Shown here: positions 15,649-23,851 of the stretch, one piece after another | How positions within the stretch are numbered: the stretch's first letter is position 1 | Layout: every line of letters starts with the position of its first letter | Source: Leucobacter sp. 7(1) | Lineage (GTDB): Bacteria > Actinomycetota > Actinomycetes > Actinomycetales > Microbacteriaceae | Length of the DNA: 64,000 nt | Direction of reading: 5' to 3' | NCBI RefSeq assembly: GCF_900163635.1 | Contig: NZ_FUID01000072.1 | Span: forward strand, 24,004 to 88,003 | Position numbers and translations under genes: made by a program | Notes under the pieces: model-generated | What the model saw: only the letters and a program-made list of their open reading frames with translations | What the model was told of the DNA's origin: nothing | The model's database searches: none

Positions 15649-16320
15649 TCAACGGGGCTGAACAGGAATATCGAAGCCGTCGCCCTCGTCGTCGCTGAAC
15701 ATGGATGTATCTGAGGGGGCGTTCAGCTGGGGGAGCACGATTCGCGGACCCCACTTGTCAACTCGCCCGTCTGAGCGGTACCCGGCAGGCTGAGACAGTT
15801 CAAGCAGGAGGCCCGTCATGGTCAGCTCGTGCAGCAACATCCATAGCGGAGCTGTTCTCGCGAGTTCTTGGAATTGTGGTTTCGCCGGCGGCAGCTCGGG
15901 GATGTTGAGCATGCCATCAGTGCTGATCGGGAAGCTCGCTGTGATCGCACCGTGGGTTGCCGGACCTTTCGGCCGCGTGATGGGTCCACGTTTCGGGTCG
16001 CCCCCAATACTGCCCACATGATCTGCCGACGCAACGACGATGGCCATCTTTCCCTCGGGGTGAACTGTGCGAATCTGCTGATCCACACTCACCGGCTCCC
16101 AACCCGTTCGGCTAAGTCGAAGGCGCAACTGCTCGCTCGTGTCTTGATACAAGTCGTTGGACTGGGCGCCAGGGTTCGCCGCACGTGTTCGGTTCAGAGC
16201 CTTGCTTAGTCCCGGCCTCGCCACCTGATGGAGAAGCTCGACGCTCAGGCCGAACTCGGCAAGAAGCGCATCGGCGTCGCCGTCATGCGGCTCCGGGACT
16301 GCTCGTAGTAGCGTCACCAT
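15649..16320 (-). CDS. uncharacterised conserved-looking protein of the ImmA/nuclease operon
   Basis: 223 residues, no membrane segment. Two blocks look conserved by their glycine/proline pattern: VSVDQQIRTVHPEGKMAIVV with ASADHVGSIGGDPKRGPITR after it, and LWMLLHELTMTGLLLELSQP followed by DKWGPRIVLPQL. The ATG at 16320 is preceded by GGAGG at 6 bases, a good start. It is the first gene of the operon ahead of the XRE-ImmA/IrrE and nuclease genes. I do not recognise the family and give no function; it could be the signal sensor, a toxin or an antitoxin of the module. Confidence 0.65.
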   Translation of the reverse strand: MVTLLRAVPEPHDGDADALLAEFGLSVELLHQVARPGLSKALNRTRAANPGAQSNDLYQDTSEQLRLRLSRTGWEPVSVDQQIRTVHPEGKMAIVVASADHVGSIGGDPKRGPITRPKGPATHGAITASFPISTDGMLNIPELPPAKPQFQELARTAPLWMLLHELTMTGLLLELSQPAGYRSDGRVDKWGPRIVLPQLNAPSDTSMFSDDEGDGFDIPVQPR

Positions 16321-16520
16321 CGGGTACCTCCAACTCTCTGTTGCTCATGATCCTCCCTCAAATGAGGAAGAAAAACACGCGACGCGCCGAGTGGGTTCGC
16401 AAAGTCGCCATTTCCGACCGGCCATCAACGGCTTTTTCAGCTCAGCGGATTGGTGCGAGAGGCAGGCGTGAGCGCAGCGTTGAGCTATCGCTAGAACCAT
16501 GAGGGGCGATCTACATTTGA

Positions 16521-16679
16521 ATGATGGAGGAGCAAGACGGCGATTTGGCCTACCGCACGTGCGCTGAGTGCGGCCGTGATCTTCCGCCTGAGCCGTTCAA
16601 AGCCGATGGGCATCTCCGGATCGGTTTCGTGTGTGCCGAGCATGGTGTGCATTCGGTCGTGAGCCCGTTCGAAGACTGA
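16521..16679 (+). CDS. 52-residue zinc-ribbon-like protein
   Basis: A short frame starting at consecutive ATG codons (16521, 16524). Cys14 and Cys17 (RTCAECGRD) and Cys38 with His41 (FVCAEHGVH) could coordinate one zinc ion. It lies 42 bp ahead of the next small gene and in line with the integrase, so it may be an accessory gene of the element (for example a DNA-binding directionality or regulatory factor). That role is inference; the CxxC/CxxH pattern and tight packing are what can be seen. Confidence 0.5.
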   Translation: MMEEQDGDLAYRTCAECGRDLPPEPFKADGHLRIGFVCAEHGVHSVVSPFED

Positions 16680-16721
16680 CGGCACCGCGTGTATGTCGGT
16701 GGTCGCGCCGACGATCGTCGT

Positions 16722-17000
16722 ATGGACTACTTGTATACGAAGAACGGTCGGCCGCTGAAGCGTCGCGGCGATGACCTGTTCAGTTCCTCGGGCACCCACG
16801 TCGGTCGTATCCGTGGCGAGAAGGTCTTCGATTCCACCGGCCGGTACGCAGGAACCGTGGTGGGCGACCGGGTGATCTACCGCAGCACTCACTCGGCCTC
16901 GATCAGCGGCCCGTTCGCGCAGCGTGCGAGCGCGGGGTTCGGGCGTGCGAACCGTGCCGGGACGGGAGCGTGGGGTGACGAACCACCTTTCCCTGACTAG
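16722..17000 (+). CDS. small beta-repeat protein (4-fold beta flower type)
   Basis: 92 residues from the ATG at 16722; a GTG at 16689 is also in frame. Four short repeating strands are visible: LYTKNGRPLKR, DDLFSSSGTHVGRI, EKVFDSTGRYAGTV and DRVIYRSTH, each with a G-x-x-V/L pattern, as in the small 4-fold beta flower domain. The C-terminal 25 residues are Gly/Ala/Arg-rich. Function of this fold is unknown. It ends 6 bp before the integrase frame and is probably co-transcribed with it. Confidence 0.55.
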   Translation: MDYLYTKNGRPLKRRGDDLFSSSGTHVGRIRGEKVFDSTGRYAGTVVGDRVIYRSTHSASISGPFAQRASAGFGRANRAGTGAWGDEPPFPD

Positions 17001-17006
17001 GCATCT

Positions 17007-18623
17007 ATGACGACACTCCTCCTCCCGCACGCACAGGCGAAGCCTCCACCGTTTCGGTGGACAGGACCCGAGGTGCCGTTACCCGGCACCCGGCCGGTGT
17101 TTCTGTATCTGCGGCTTTCGCGTGCACACGGTGACGGGCGGGATGCGATTGAGCGGCAACGTCTCGACCTGACACGCAAGCTCGCAGCAGAGGGCGGGTG
17201 GACAGTGATGGGCGAGTACGTCGACCGAGACTCCGCCAGCGCGTACGCGCGGACGGAGCGTGCGGGGTGGCGCGCGCTGAATGCAGGGATCGCGTCGGGC
17301 CGGGTGCGGGCGGTGGCGTTCTGGAAACTCGACCGCACCTTGCGGATCGCCTCGCGCTGCTTGGAATGGGTGACCTCATGCCAACAGCAGGGTGTGACCT
17401 TGCTGTCGCACCAGGACTCCACGGATGAACTGAACAGCGTCACCGCCGCCGCGAAACTCTCGACCGGGGTGAAGGCGTTGTTGGCGGAGGCTGAGACGGA
17501 CACGATGAGTGAGCGTCAGCGTGCCGCGAAACGCCACGCCGCGCAGGCGGGGTTCATCAACGGCGGACGTCGCCCTTTCGGCTGGCAACCCGGACAACGA
17601 GTCACCGATAGTGCTGGACGGACGGGTCGGCGTCTGGAGCCTCACCCGGTCGAACACCTGGCGTTGAAGGATGCTGTCGCCCTCGTGCTCGCCGGGGCCG
17701 GCCTCCGTGAAGTCGCTGTGCACTGGCAGACACGCTACGGGATCACCGGCACCGAGGGCGGGCTCGTGAGCGATTAGAAGGTGCGTGCCGCGTTGATCTC
17801 GCCCCGGATGGTCGGCTACCGGCAACACCAGTTGCCGCCACATCGTCGAGGCGTCAGTGTCGATCCGCTCGACCACATCGCCCGAACCCCGGACGGGGAG
17901 CCAGTAATCGGCCAGGAACCAGTGTGCGATCTGGCAACCTGGCACCGCATTCAAGCAGCCCTGCGATCACGCAGCACCGGCGCACGGAATGGGTGGGGGA
18001 CACGCGCGTGGTTGCTCACAGGGCTACTGAGGTGCCCGTGCGGAAGCCCTCTGGCCGGTGTCGCGCAGCCACAAAAGCCGGACGCCGACGGCCACCGGGT
18101 GGTCCGATACGTGTATCGATGCAAAGCGAACCGCCGCCACGGGGCAGGCACCTGCACGGGCGGGGTCTCGATCACTGCGCCTGTTGCGGAGCAGTTCGTC
18201 GTGGACTGGTTGTTCGAGTTCTTCTCCAGCGACCGCCTTGATGCTCACAACAGAAAGGTGGAGAGCGCGAACGTCGCGGCGGTTGGCCGCGTCGACGCAG
18301 AGCTGACGGTTGCCGGTGAGGAGCTCGATGCCCTTCACGGCAGGGCGGCTTCACTGACTGTCGGTAGTGGGCTTCACCAGATCGTCACCGGGATGATCGC
18401 CCGCGTGCAGGAGGGCATCGCGAATCTGAACGATGAACGTGTTGCTCTCACGGTCGAGCACCCGGCACCGCTCACGCATGAGCGACTCGTCGCGGTGTGG
18501 ACGACGCTGAACAACGAGTCACGCCGGACGGTACTGCGTCAGCTCATCCAGCACATCGATCTCGCGCCGGGTCGCGGACGTCCCGCTGAACGGCTCAACA
18601 TCGTTCTCCGCTCTGGACAGTGA
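17007..18623 (+). pseudogene. large serine recombinase (integrase) interrupted by an in-frame TAG
   Basis: Two stretches in the same frame, 17007-17777 and 17778-18623, are parted only by a TAG at 17775-17777. Part one holds the resolvase domain: catalytic Ser in FLYLRLSRAHGDGRDAIERQ, YVDRDSASAY, WKLDRTLR and the long helix E-TDTMSERQRAAKRHAAQ, then the start of the recombinase domain (GGRRPFGWQ). Part two continues it (ISPRMVGYR) and carries the zinc ribbon (LLRCPCGSPLAG, YRCKANRRHGAGTCTG) and a coiled coil. The complete product would have about 538 residues, normal for the phage/ICE integrase class. As written the gene is inactive unless the stop is read through. Confidence 0.88.
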
Positions 18624-18977
18624 TGCCCGCGCGGCGGCGACGCGCCGCTCCGCTCGCGCGAGCTGCCGTTTCAATCTCGCCACCTCGTCGAGCGCGCGTC
18701 GGTGCTCAATCTGCGCTTCTCGGAAGCGCCGGGCCCGCTCCCGAATGTCGTTCACAGGAACTGAACCGGTGATTCGGTAGCGGTGACCGCAGTCGGCGCA
18801 CGGCCAGGTTGGAGCGTCCGGGGCATGGAGGGTTGCGTGTTGCCGGTAACGAATCGTGTGACCGCACGCGAGCGATATTTCCCACTCCCGCATCGGTGAC
18901 TCGATGGTGGCGGCTGACTCGATAAGGGTCCGCAACTGTTCGACAGCGGAGGGCGTCAACGGCGGGATCGTGTGCAT
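18519..18977 (-). CDS. zinc-ribbon/coiled-coil protein overlapping the integrase 3' end
   Basis: 152 residues from the ATG at 18977, which has GGAG at 7 bases (plus-strand 18985-18988). Seen: a possible zinc site from LACGHTIRYRQH and WPCADCGHRYRI, then a basic coiled coil (RRALDEVARLKRQLARAERR). It overlaps the end of the integrase frame by 105 bp on the opposite strand, which is long for two real genes, but the motif content favours a genuine protein. It sits between integrase and the right att site. Function unknown; a regulator or accessory factor of the element is possible. Confidence 0.55.
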   Translation of the reverse strand: MHTIPPLTPSAVEQLRTLIESAATIESPMREWEISLACGHTIRYRQHATLHAPDAPTWPCADCGHRYRITGSVPVNDIRERARRFREAQIEHRRALDEVARLKRQLARAERRVAAARASLSRAENDVEPFSGTSATRREIDVLDELTQYRPA

Positions 18978-19067
18978 ATTCATGCTCCAATCTGACCGCG
19001 CCGGACCAGGATTCGCCCGCCGACCAGCCCGGTTCTGAGCCCGCTGGCGGCTACACTGGGAGCACCC

Positions 19068-19097
19068 AATCGAGGTGTACTTTCCATTCCTTGCTGA
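19068..19097 (+). repeat. right att-type direct repeat inside comM
   Basis: Matches 2858-2887 at 28 of 30 positions. Bases to its right continue as intact comM coding sequence (GAGGCACCCGAATTTCC, encoding EAPEF). Within the repeat the comM frame reads VYFPFLAEAPEF where YifB-family proteins have GVLFLDEAPEF, so the left part of the site is element-derived and the crossover lies at or just left of the TTGCTGA segment. Confidence 0.8.
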
Positions 19098-19713
19098 GGC
19101 ACCCGAATTTCCGCGAGCCACCCTCGATGCGCTCCGGCAGCCCCTCGAATCTGGCAGCGTCGAGATTCACCGATCCCAGCTGCGCGCCAGGTTCCCCGCA
19201 CGCGTGCAACTGGTGCTCGCCGCGAATCCGTGCCCGTGCGGCAACGCGGACTCGATCGTGACCGGGGAGGAGTGCCGGTGTGCCCCGAGCGCGCGGATCC
19301 GGTACCAGCAGCGCATCTCGGGCCCGCTCGCCGACCGCATTGACGTTCGGCTGACGCTTCGTCGGGTGTCGCAGGTGCTTCGATCCGACCCGGAACACGT
19401 CGCCCCGACGAGTGCAGAGGTGCGCGCTCGAGTATCCACGGCACGAGAACGGTCTGCTGTGCGCCTCGCGGGGACGCCGTGGCGGGTGAACGCCGAGGTC
19501 CCCGGGCACTGGCTTCGCGCTCCGAAACAGCGACTCCCGCGGGCGCACACCGCCGTGCTCGACCGGGCCTTGGCACGCGGCGCACTCACACTGCGCGGCT
19601 ACGACCGGGTGTTGCGTGTGGCCTGGAGCGTCGCCGATCTCGCCGGGCACGAGACTCCGGATCGCGCAGACCTCGCCTATGCGCTTCTGCTCCGCAACGG
19701 GAGCACGCCATGA
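19075..19713 (+). pseudogene. comM: comM (YifB-family Mg-chelatase-like ATPase), 3' fragment
   Basis: 212 codons matching the C-terminal half of ComM/YifB: EAPEFPR-x-x-LDALRQPLESG, the sensor region VQLVLAANPCPCG, the zinc-like cysteines CGNADSIVTGEECRCAP, ISGPLADRIDVRL and the C-terminal YDRVLRVAWSVADL. The full family protein has about 500 residues; the N-terminal Lon-like domain and Walker motifs are missing, displaced by integration of the element on the left. ComM is a branch-migration helicase for natural transformation. The stop overlaps the dprA ATG (ATGA), the normal neighbour. The 5' part should lie left of this window. Confidence 0.88.
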
Positions 19714-20987
19714 TCGATCCCCGGAGGGGAATTGGCGCTGACCCTGATCTCGGAGGTCGCCTGGGTAGGCTCTTGGGGCCTGCGCAGAATAGCGGAGCGG
19801 CGCTCAGCGAAGCGTCTTCGGACGAGACCGCAGCCCGCGTGGTGTGGGCACGCCTCGGTGAACCCGGTGACGCGACCGCGGGGGCACTCATTGCGAGCCT
19901 GGGGGCAGAGGTCGCGCTCCGGCTCCTCCGGGAAGGGCACAGCGCCCGCCGAATCGCAGACCAGGCGCGGGAGGCCGGTGCCGACCTCACCGACCCTGTG
20001 GTCGCGTCGGGCCTGGCGCGTTGGCAGCCCAGGCTCAGCTATCGAGAGCTCCTCGAAGACCTCGACCGGGGAATCGCCGCGGGCCTCCGGCTCCTCACCC
20101 CCGCATCGGCGGAGTGGCCCGCGGGGCTCGGGGACCTCGGCGATCACGCGCCACTTGTGCTCTGGGTTCGGGGCGACCCCGCGAGGCTCACGGACCCCCA
20201 AATCGCCATCGTCGGGGCGCGCGCCTGCACGGGCTACGGCGCACACGTCACCGCGGAGCTCGCCGACGTCGCCGGGGCACTCGGTGCGACCGTGGTTTCT
20301 GGCGGCGCATATGGAATCGACGCCGTCGCTCACCGCACCGCGCTCGCCGCAGCACGGACGACGATTGCGGTGCTCGCCGGTGGGGCGGATCGTGCCTACC
20401 CTCGGGCCCACACCGCTCTCCTGTCCCGAATCGGCGAGACCGGGCTGGTGTGCTCCGAGATGATGCCCGGAGCCGCACCGACGCGATGGCGGTTCTTACA
20501 GCGCAACCGGCTGATCGCCGCGCTCGCTCAGGCCACGCTCGTGACCGAGGCCGGGCTGCGCTCGGGGTCGCTGAACACCGCCGGCCACGCCGCGACGCTC
20601 GGGCGCCCCATCGGGGCGGTGCCCGGCCCGGTGACGAGTGCCGCATCGGCAGGGTGTCATCGGCTGATTCGCGACTACGGTGCGGCACTCGTGACCGGAG
20701 AAGAAGATCTCCGGGAACTCCTGTCATTGCCGCGAGCAGGGGTTGACGAGCTCGCGGAGGAACATGCAAGCGCAGCGGTGGATCGGCCACCCGCGCTGCA
20801 TCGCCGCATCGTTGACGCACTGCCGCTCCGTGGCGGGCGGACGACTGAGAGCGTGGCTCAGCACGCGGGCGTCGGGATCGCTGAGGCGCGCGGCGCACTC
20901 GCCGAGCTGGCGCTCCTCGGACACGTGGCCCGCCACGAAACGCCGGGAACGGGGGAGACGCGATGGGCGTTGCACCGGCGACAATAG
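19710..20987 (+). CDS. dprA: DNA-processing protein DprA
   Basis: 425 residues from the ATG that overlaps the comM stop. The Rossmann-like DprA domain is clear: IAIVGARACTGYGAHVT, VVSGGAYGIDAVAHRTAL, VLAGGADRAYPRAH, RFLQRNRLIAALA and TEAGLRSGSLNTAGHAATLG. A C-terminal winged helix (RIVDALPLRGGRTTESVAQ) is present. DprA loads RecA on incoming single-stranded DNA. A longer upstream frame starts at 19479 but lies within comM and is Arg-rich shadow. The operon comM-dprA-xerC is standard for Actinobacteria. The cut in comM removes its 5' end and perhaps its promoter, so dprA expression may now depend on a promoter in the element. Confidence 0.95.
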   Translation: MIDPRRGIGADPDLGGRLGRLLGPAQNSGAALSEASSDETAARVVWARLGEPGDATAGALIASLGAEVALRLLREGHSARRIADQAREAGADLTDPVVASGLARWQPRLSYRELLEDLDRGIAAGLRLLTPASAEWPAGLGDLGDHAPLVLWVRGDPARLTDPQIAIVGARACTGYGAHVTAELADVAGALGATVVSGGAYGIDAVAHRTALAAARTTIAVLAGGADRAYPRAHTALLSRIGETGLVCSEMMPGAAPTRWRFLQRNRLIAALAQATLVTEAGLRSGSLNTAGHAATLGRPIGAVPGPVTSAASAGCHRLIRDYGAALVTGEEDLRELLSLPRAGVDELAEEHASAAVDRPPALHRRIVDALPLRGGRTTESVAQHAGVGIAEARGALAELALLGHVARHETPGTGETRWALHRRQ

Positions 20988-20991
20988 GAGC

Positions 20992-21951
20992 ATGCACCTG
21001 GAAGCGGCTACCGCGGCGTTCCTCGCGGCCGTGCGCGCCGAATACGGCTATTCCGAGCACACGGTGCGCGCGTACGAGCGCGACCTGCGAGACTTCGCCG
21101 ACTTCGCCGAGCGCATGGGCAGCGCCCAGCTCGCCGACTGCGAGCTGGAACTTATGCGCGCGTGGCTCTGGGACCGACAACAGCGCGGCCTTGCCGCGAG
21201 CACGCTCGCCCGCAACGTCGCAACCCTAAAATCTTTCGGCAGCTGGCTCGAACGCACCCGGCTGGTCCCCGGAAACCCTGCCTCACGCCTACGCACCCCG
21301 AAAGCTCCGCGCGCACTCCCGCGGGTGCTCGGGGACGAACAGATCAGCCGGATCCTGGAACGGGTTGCCCGCCGCGCCGCGGCCGGGCCCCCTGATAGTC
21401 CGGGCGTCCCGGAGGCCGGGCGCGATTCCACCGTCCTCGAGCTGCTGTACGCCACGGCGCTGCGCGTCTCCGAGCTGTGCGGCCTCACCGCCGGTGGGCT
21501 CGACCGCCGCGAACGTACCGTGCGCGTGCTGGGTAAGGGCAACAAAGAACGGATTGTGCCCTTTGGTGCCCCCGCAGCCCGCGCGCTCGATGATTATCTT
21601 GCCCGCACTCGCCCCGTACTCGCGGCGCGCTCAGTATCTTCCGCGGCGTCTTCCGAAACACCCACGCACCGGGACAGTCCGCTCTTCCTGAACAATCAGG
21701 GAGGCCCGCTCACCCCGAGCGCTGTGTACCGACTCGTGTCCCGAGAGCTCGCCGATGAACCCGGGAGTGGCCCGAGCGGACCGCACACCCTGCGCCACAC
21801 AGCTGCCACCCACTTGCTCAACGGGGGCGCCGACCTGCGGGTTGTGCAGGAGATGCTTGGCCACTCCAGCCTCGCAAGCACGCAGGTGTATACGCACGTC
21901 TCCACTGAGCGGCTCGCGGAACGGTACCGGCAGGCCCATCCACGCGCCTAA
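20992..21951 (+). CDS. xerC: tyrosine recombinase XerC
   Basis: 319 residues from the ATG at 20992 with AGGAG at 20985-20989. N-terminal SAM-like core-binding domain (FLAAVRAEYGYSEHTVRAYE), C-terminal catalytic domain with the full set: Arg in ATALRVSELCGL, Lys in LGKGNKERIVP, HTLRHTAATHLL, GHSSLASTQVYTH (nucleophile Tyr in VYTH). Resolves chromosome dimers at dif with XerD. The neighbourhood (after dprA, before rpsB) is the usual chromosomal site of xerC, so this is a housekeeping enzyme and not the integrase of the adjacent element. Confidence 0.95.
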   Translation: MHLEAATAAFLAAVRAEYGYSEHTVRAYERDLRDFADFAERMGSAQLADCELELMRAWLWDRQQRGLAASTLARNVATLKSFGSWLERTRLVPGNPASRLRTPKAPRALPRVLGDEQISRILERVARRAAAGPPDSPGVPEAGRDSTVLELLYATALRVSELCGLTAGGLDRRERTVRVLGKGNKERIVPFGAPAARALDDYLARTRPVLAARSVSSAASSETPTHRDSPLFLNNQGGPLTPSAVYRLVSRELADEPGSGPSGPHTLRHTAATHLLNGGADLRVVQEMLGHSSLASTQVYTHVSTERLAERYRQAHPRA

Positions 21952-21963
21952 GACGCGACGACG

Positions 21964-22581
21964 CTACTCCCACGGCAGCAGCACCGGCCTGCCCAGGAGG
22001 TACCGGAGCGGCGAGACATACTCGCCCCGCACGCGAACTCCGAGGTGGACGCACTCGGTCGCGCAGTGCCCGCCGCGTGCCGCGGTGCCCAGGGGCGCAC
22101 CCGCGACAAGCTGATCGCCCACGCTGAGCGTGCTCGCTATCGGCTCCCAGGAGTAGACGGTGTCGGCGTCGACGCGGATCGTCAGCGTGCCCCGATCCAC
22201 GACAACTCCGACAAACTCGACGGTGCCGGGCGCGGGAGCGGCGAGGACGCTCCCCGGCACTGCGGGGATATCTATGCCACGGTGCCCGGCGGTGTAGGGC
22301 GAGGGTGGCGGGCGATACGCTCCGGTCACGTGCAGTGGTGCCCCGAAGGGCGGGAGCCACAGTGTGTCTCCGCGCGACGGATCGTCCGGAGACACGGTGC
22401 TCGGGTGCGGACTGCCGTGGCCAGCGGCCGGCAGCCCAACCACGGAGCCGAACGCAAGCACGGCGACGAGCGTCGCGTGTGCAAGGACACGGCCGACACG
22501 CGGTTGTGCGCGGAATGCAGTGAATTCCCGAGTTGGCGCGGTCAGAATGGATGGTGATGGGGGGTCTCGCGGGAGAGTCAT
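21964..22581 (-). CDS. secreted M23 (LytM)-domain protein, degenerate active site
   Basis: 205 residues from the ATG at 22581 (GGAG 9 bases upstream). A signal peptide covers about residues 25-50 (VLAHATLVAVLAFGSVVGLPAAG). The LytM domain has HRGIDIPAVPGS and GTVEFVG, GDQLVAGAPLGTAARGG and CVHLGVRV. The usual zinc-binding H-x-x-x-D is retained, but the HLH pair reads HLG, and the middle histidine of YAH is replaced (VYSWEP). Loss of the second His suggests a regulator of peptidoglycan hydrolysis or a binding module rather than an active endopeptidase. Convergent with xerC. Confidence 0.82.
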   Translation of the reverse strand: MTLPRDPPSPSILTAPTREFTAFRAQPRVGRVLAHATLVAVLAFGSVVGLPAAGHGSPHPSTVSPDDPSRGDTLWLPPFGAPLHVTGAYRPPPSPYTAGHRGIDIPAVPGSVLAAPAPGTVEFVGVVVDRGTLTIRVDADTVYSWEPIASTLSVGDQLVAGAPLGTAARGGHCATECVHLGVRVRGEYVSPLRYLLGRPVLLPWE

Positions 22582-22927
22582 GCGCTCAGGCTCCCGGACA
22601 CGCCGCGCCTCGGGCGCTGCAGCGGGCCCGGTGTGGAGAAGTTGCAAGCGGTACAGAAAATCCTGGGCTGTGAGCGACGGGGCAGGATCCCGCGCAGCGC
22701 GAAAACCCGCGCGCACTGTGCGCGCAGGCGGGCCCGCACGGATGCTAGACTTGTCGACGCACCTCGACAGAGGTGACTTCGCGTGCCCGCTCATCAGCGC
22801 ATCGCCATCGGTCTTCATTCACTCGAACGAAGCGGCGAGGCCTGAGGGCACCAGGATCTGGTCGCATCCGCGACCGACATAACCGCAAGCGCGTGCCCGC
22901 ACGGGTGCGCAGAACAGGAGGACGGCA
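22582..22927 (+). promoter_or_regulatory. divergent spacer and rpsB leader region
   Basis: 346 bp without a convincing gene. It must hold the promoters of the M23 gene (minus) and of rpsB-tsf (plus). A GC-rich self-complementary run lies at about 22700-22730 (CGCGCGC...GCGCGCG). A TAGACT hexamer at 22746-22751 is a possible -10 for rpsB, giving a leader of about 170 bases; no good -35 is visible. The AGGAGG site of rpsB is at 22916-22921. Ribosomal protein leaders often carry autoregulatory RNA, but I cannot identify a known class. Confidence 0.4.
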
Positions 22928-23806
22928 ATGGCCGTCGTTACCATGCGCCAGCTGCTCGACAGCGGCGTCCACTTCGGACACCAGACCCGCCGCTGGAACC
23001 CGAAGATGAAGCGCTTCATCTTCACCGAGCGCTCGGGCATCTACATCATCGATCTGCAGCAGTCGCTGACCTACATCGATGCAGCCTACGACTTCGTGAA
23101 GCAGACCGTCGCACGCGGCGGCAACGTGCTCTTCGTCGGCACCAAGAAGCAGGCCCAGGAAGCCGTTGCCGAGCAGGCAACGCGCGTCAACCAGCCCTAC
23201 GTGAACCAGCGTTGGCTCGGTGGCCTGCTCACCAACTTCCAGACCGTTACCGGTCGTCTCGAGCGTATGAAGGAGCTCGAGCAGCTCGACTTCGAGGGCA
23301 CCACGAGTGGCTTCACCAAGAAGGAGCTCCTCCTCAAGAAGCGCGAGCTTGACAAGCTGCAGAAGTCGCTCGGCGGCATCCGCAACATGGGCAAGACGCC
23401 GTCAGCGCTCTGGATCGTCGACACCAAGAAGGAGCACCTCGCAATCGACGAGGCGCGCAAGCTGGGCATCCCCGTCATTGCGATCCTTGACACGAACTGC
23501 GACCCCGACGAGGTCACCTACCCGATCCCGGGTAACGATGACGCGATCCGCTCCGTTGCACTCCTCACCCGCGTGATCGCTGACGCGGTTGCCGAGGGCC
23601 TCATGGAGCGTCACCAGAAGCCCGAGGCTGGCGAAGCTGCTGCTGAGCCCCTCGCTGAGTGGGAAGTTGAACTGCTCAACGCAGACGCACCCGCCGCAGA
23701 CGCAACCGAGGCACCTGCTGCTGAGGCAACCGAGGCACCCGCCGCTGAGGCAACCGAGGCACCCGCTGCCGAGGAAGCTGCTGCAGAGGCACCGGCAGCC
23801 GAGTAA
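22928..23806 (+). CDS. rpsB: 30S ribosomal protein S2
   Basis: 292 residues. [20 protein letters not shown] and [12 protein letters not shown] open the classic S2 sequence; [38 protein letters not shown] and [25 protein letters not shown] complete it in smaller pieces along the chain. The C-terminus adds about 45 residues of Ala/Glu/Pro repeats (ATEAPAAE units), a low-complexity tail common in high-GC Actinobacteria and absent from E. coli S2. First gene of rpsB-tsf with a strong Shine-Dalgarno. Confidence 0.98.
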   Translation: MAVVTMRQLLDSGVHFGHQTRRWNPKMKRFIFTERSGIYIIDLQQSLTYIDAAYDFVKQTVARGGNVLFVGTKKQAQEAVAEQATRVNQPYVNQRWLGGLLTNFQTVTGRLERMKELEQLDFEGTTSGFTKKELLLKKRELDKLQKSLGGIRNMGKTPSALWIVDTKKEHLAIDEARKLGIPVIAILDTNCDPDEVTYPIPGNDDAIRSVALLTRVIADAVAEGLMERHQKPEAGEAAAEPLAEWEVELLNADAPAADATEAPAAEATEAPAAEATEAPAAEEAAAEAPAAE

Positions 23807-23851
23807 TTCGGTTTCCCCACCGTTCACTGAACCACTCAAAAGGAGTCACAC

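Noticed and set aside
17775..17777. TAG in the integrase as a programmed recoding site (pyrrolysine or readthrough)
   Set aside because: No supporting context; no suppressor machinery is expected in this group, and a simple nonsense mutation explains it.
1..19097. A prophage
   Set aside because: No capsid, tail, terminase or lysis genes; cargo is transport, regulation and defence-like.
20992..21951. Tyrosine recombinase as the integrase of the island
   Set aside because: It lies outside the att repeats in the conserved chromosomal xerC position and has the XerC sequence.
22690..22735. A known riboswitch in the rpsB leader
   Set aside because: GC-rich self-complementarity is present but I could match no known class.
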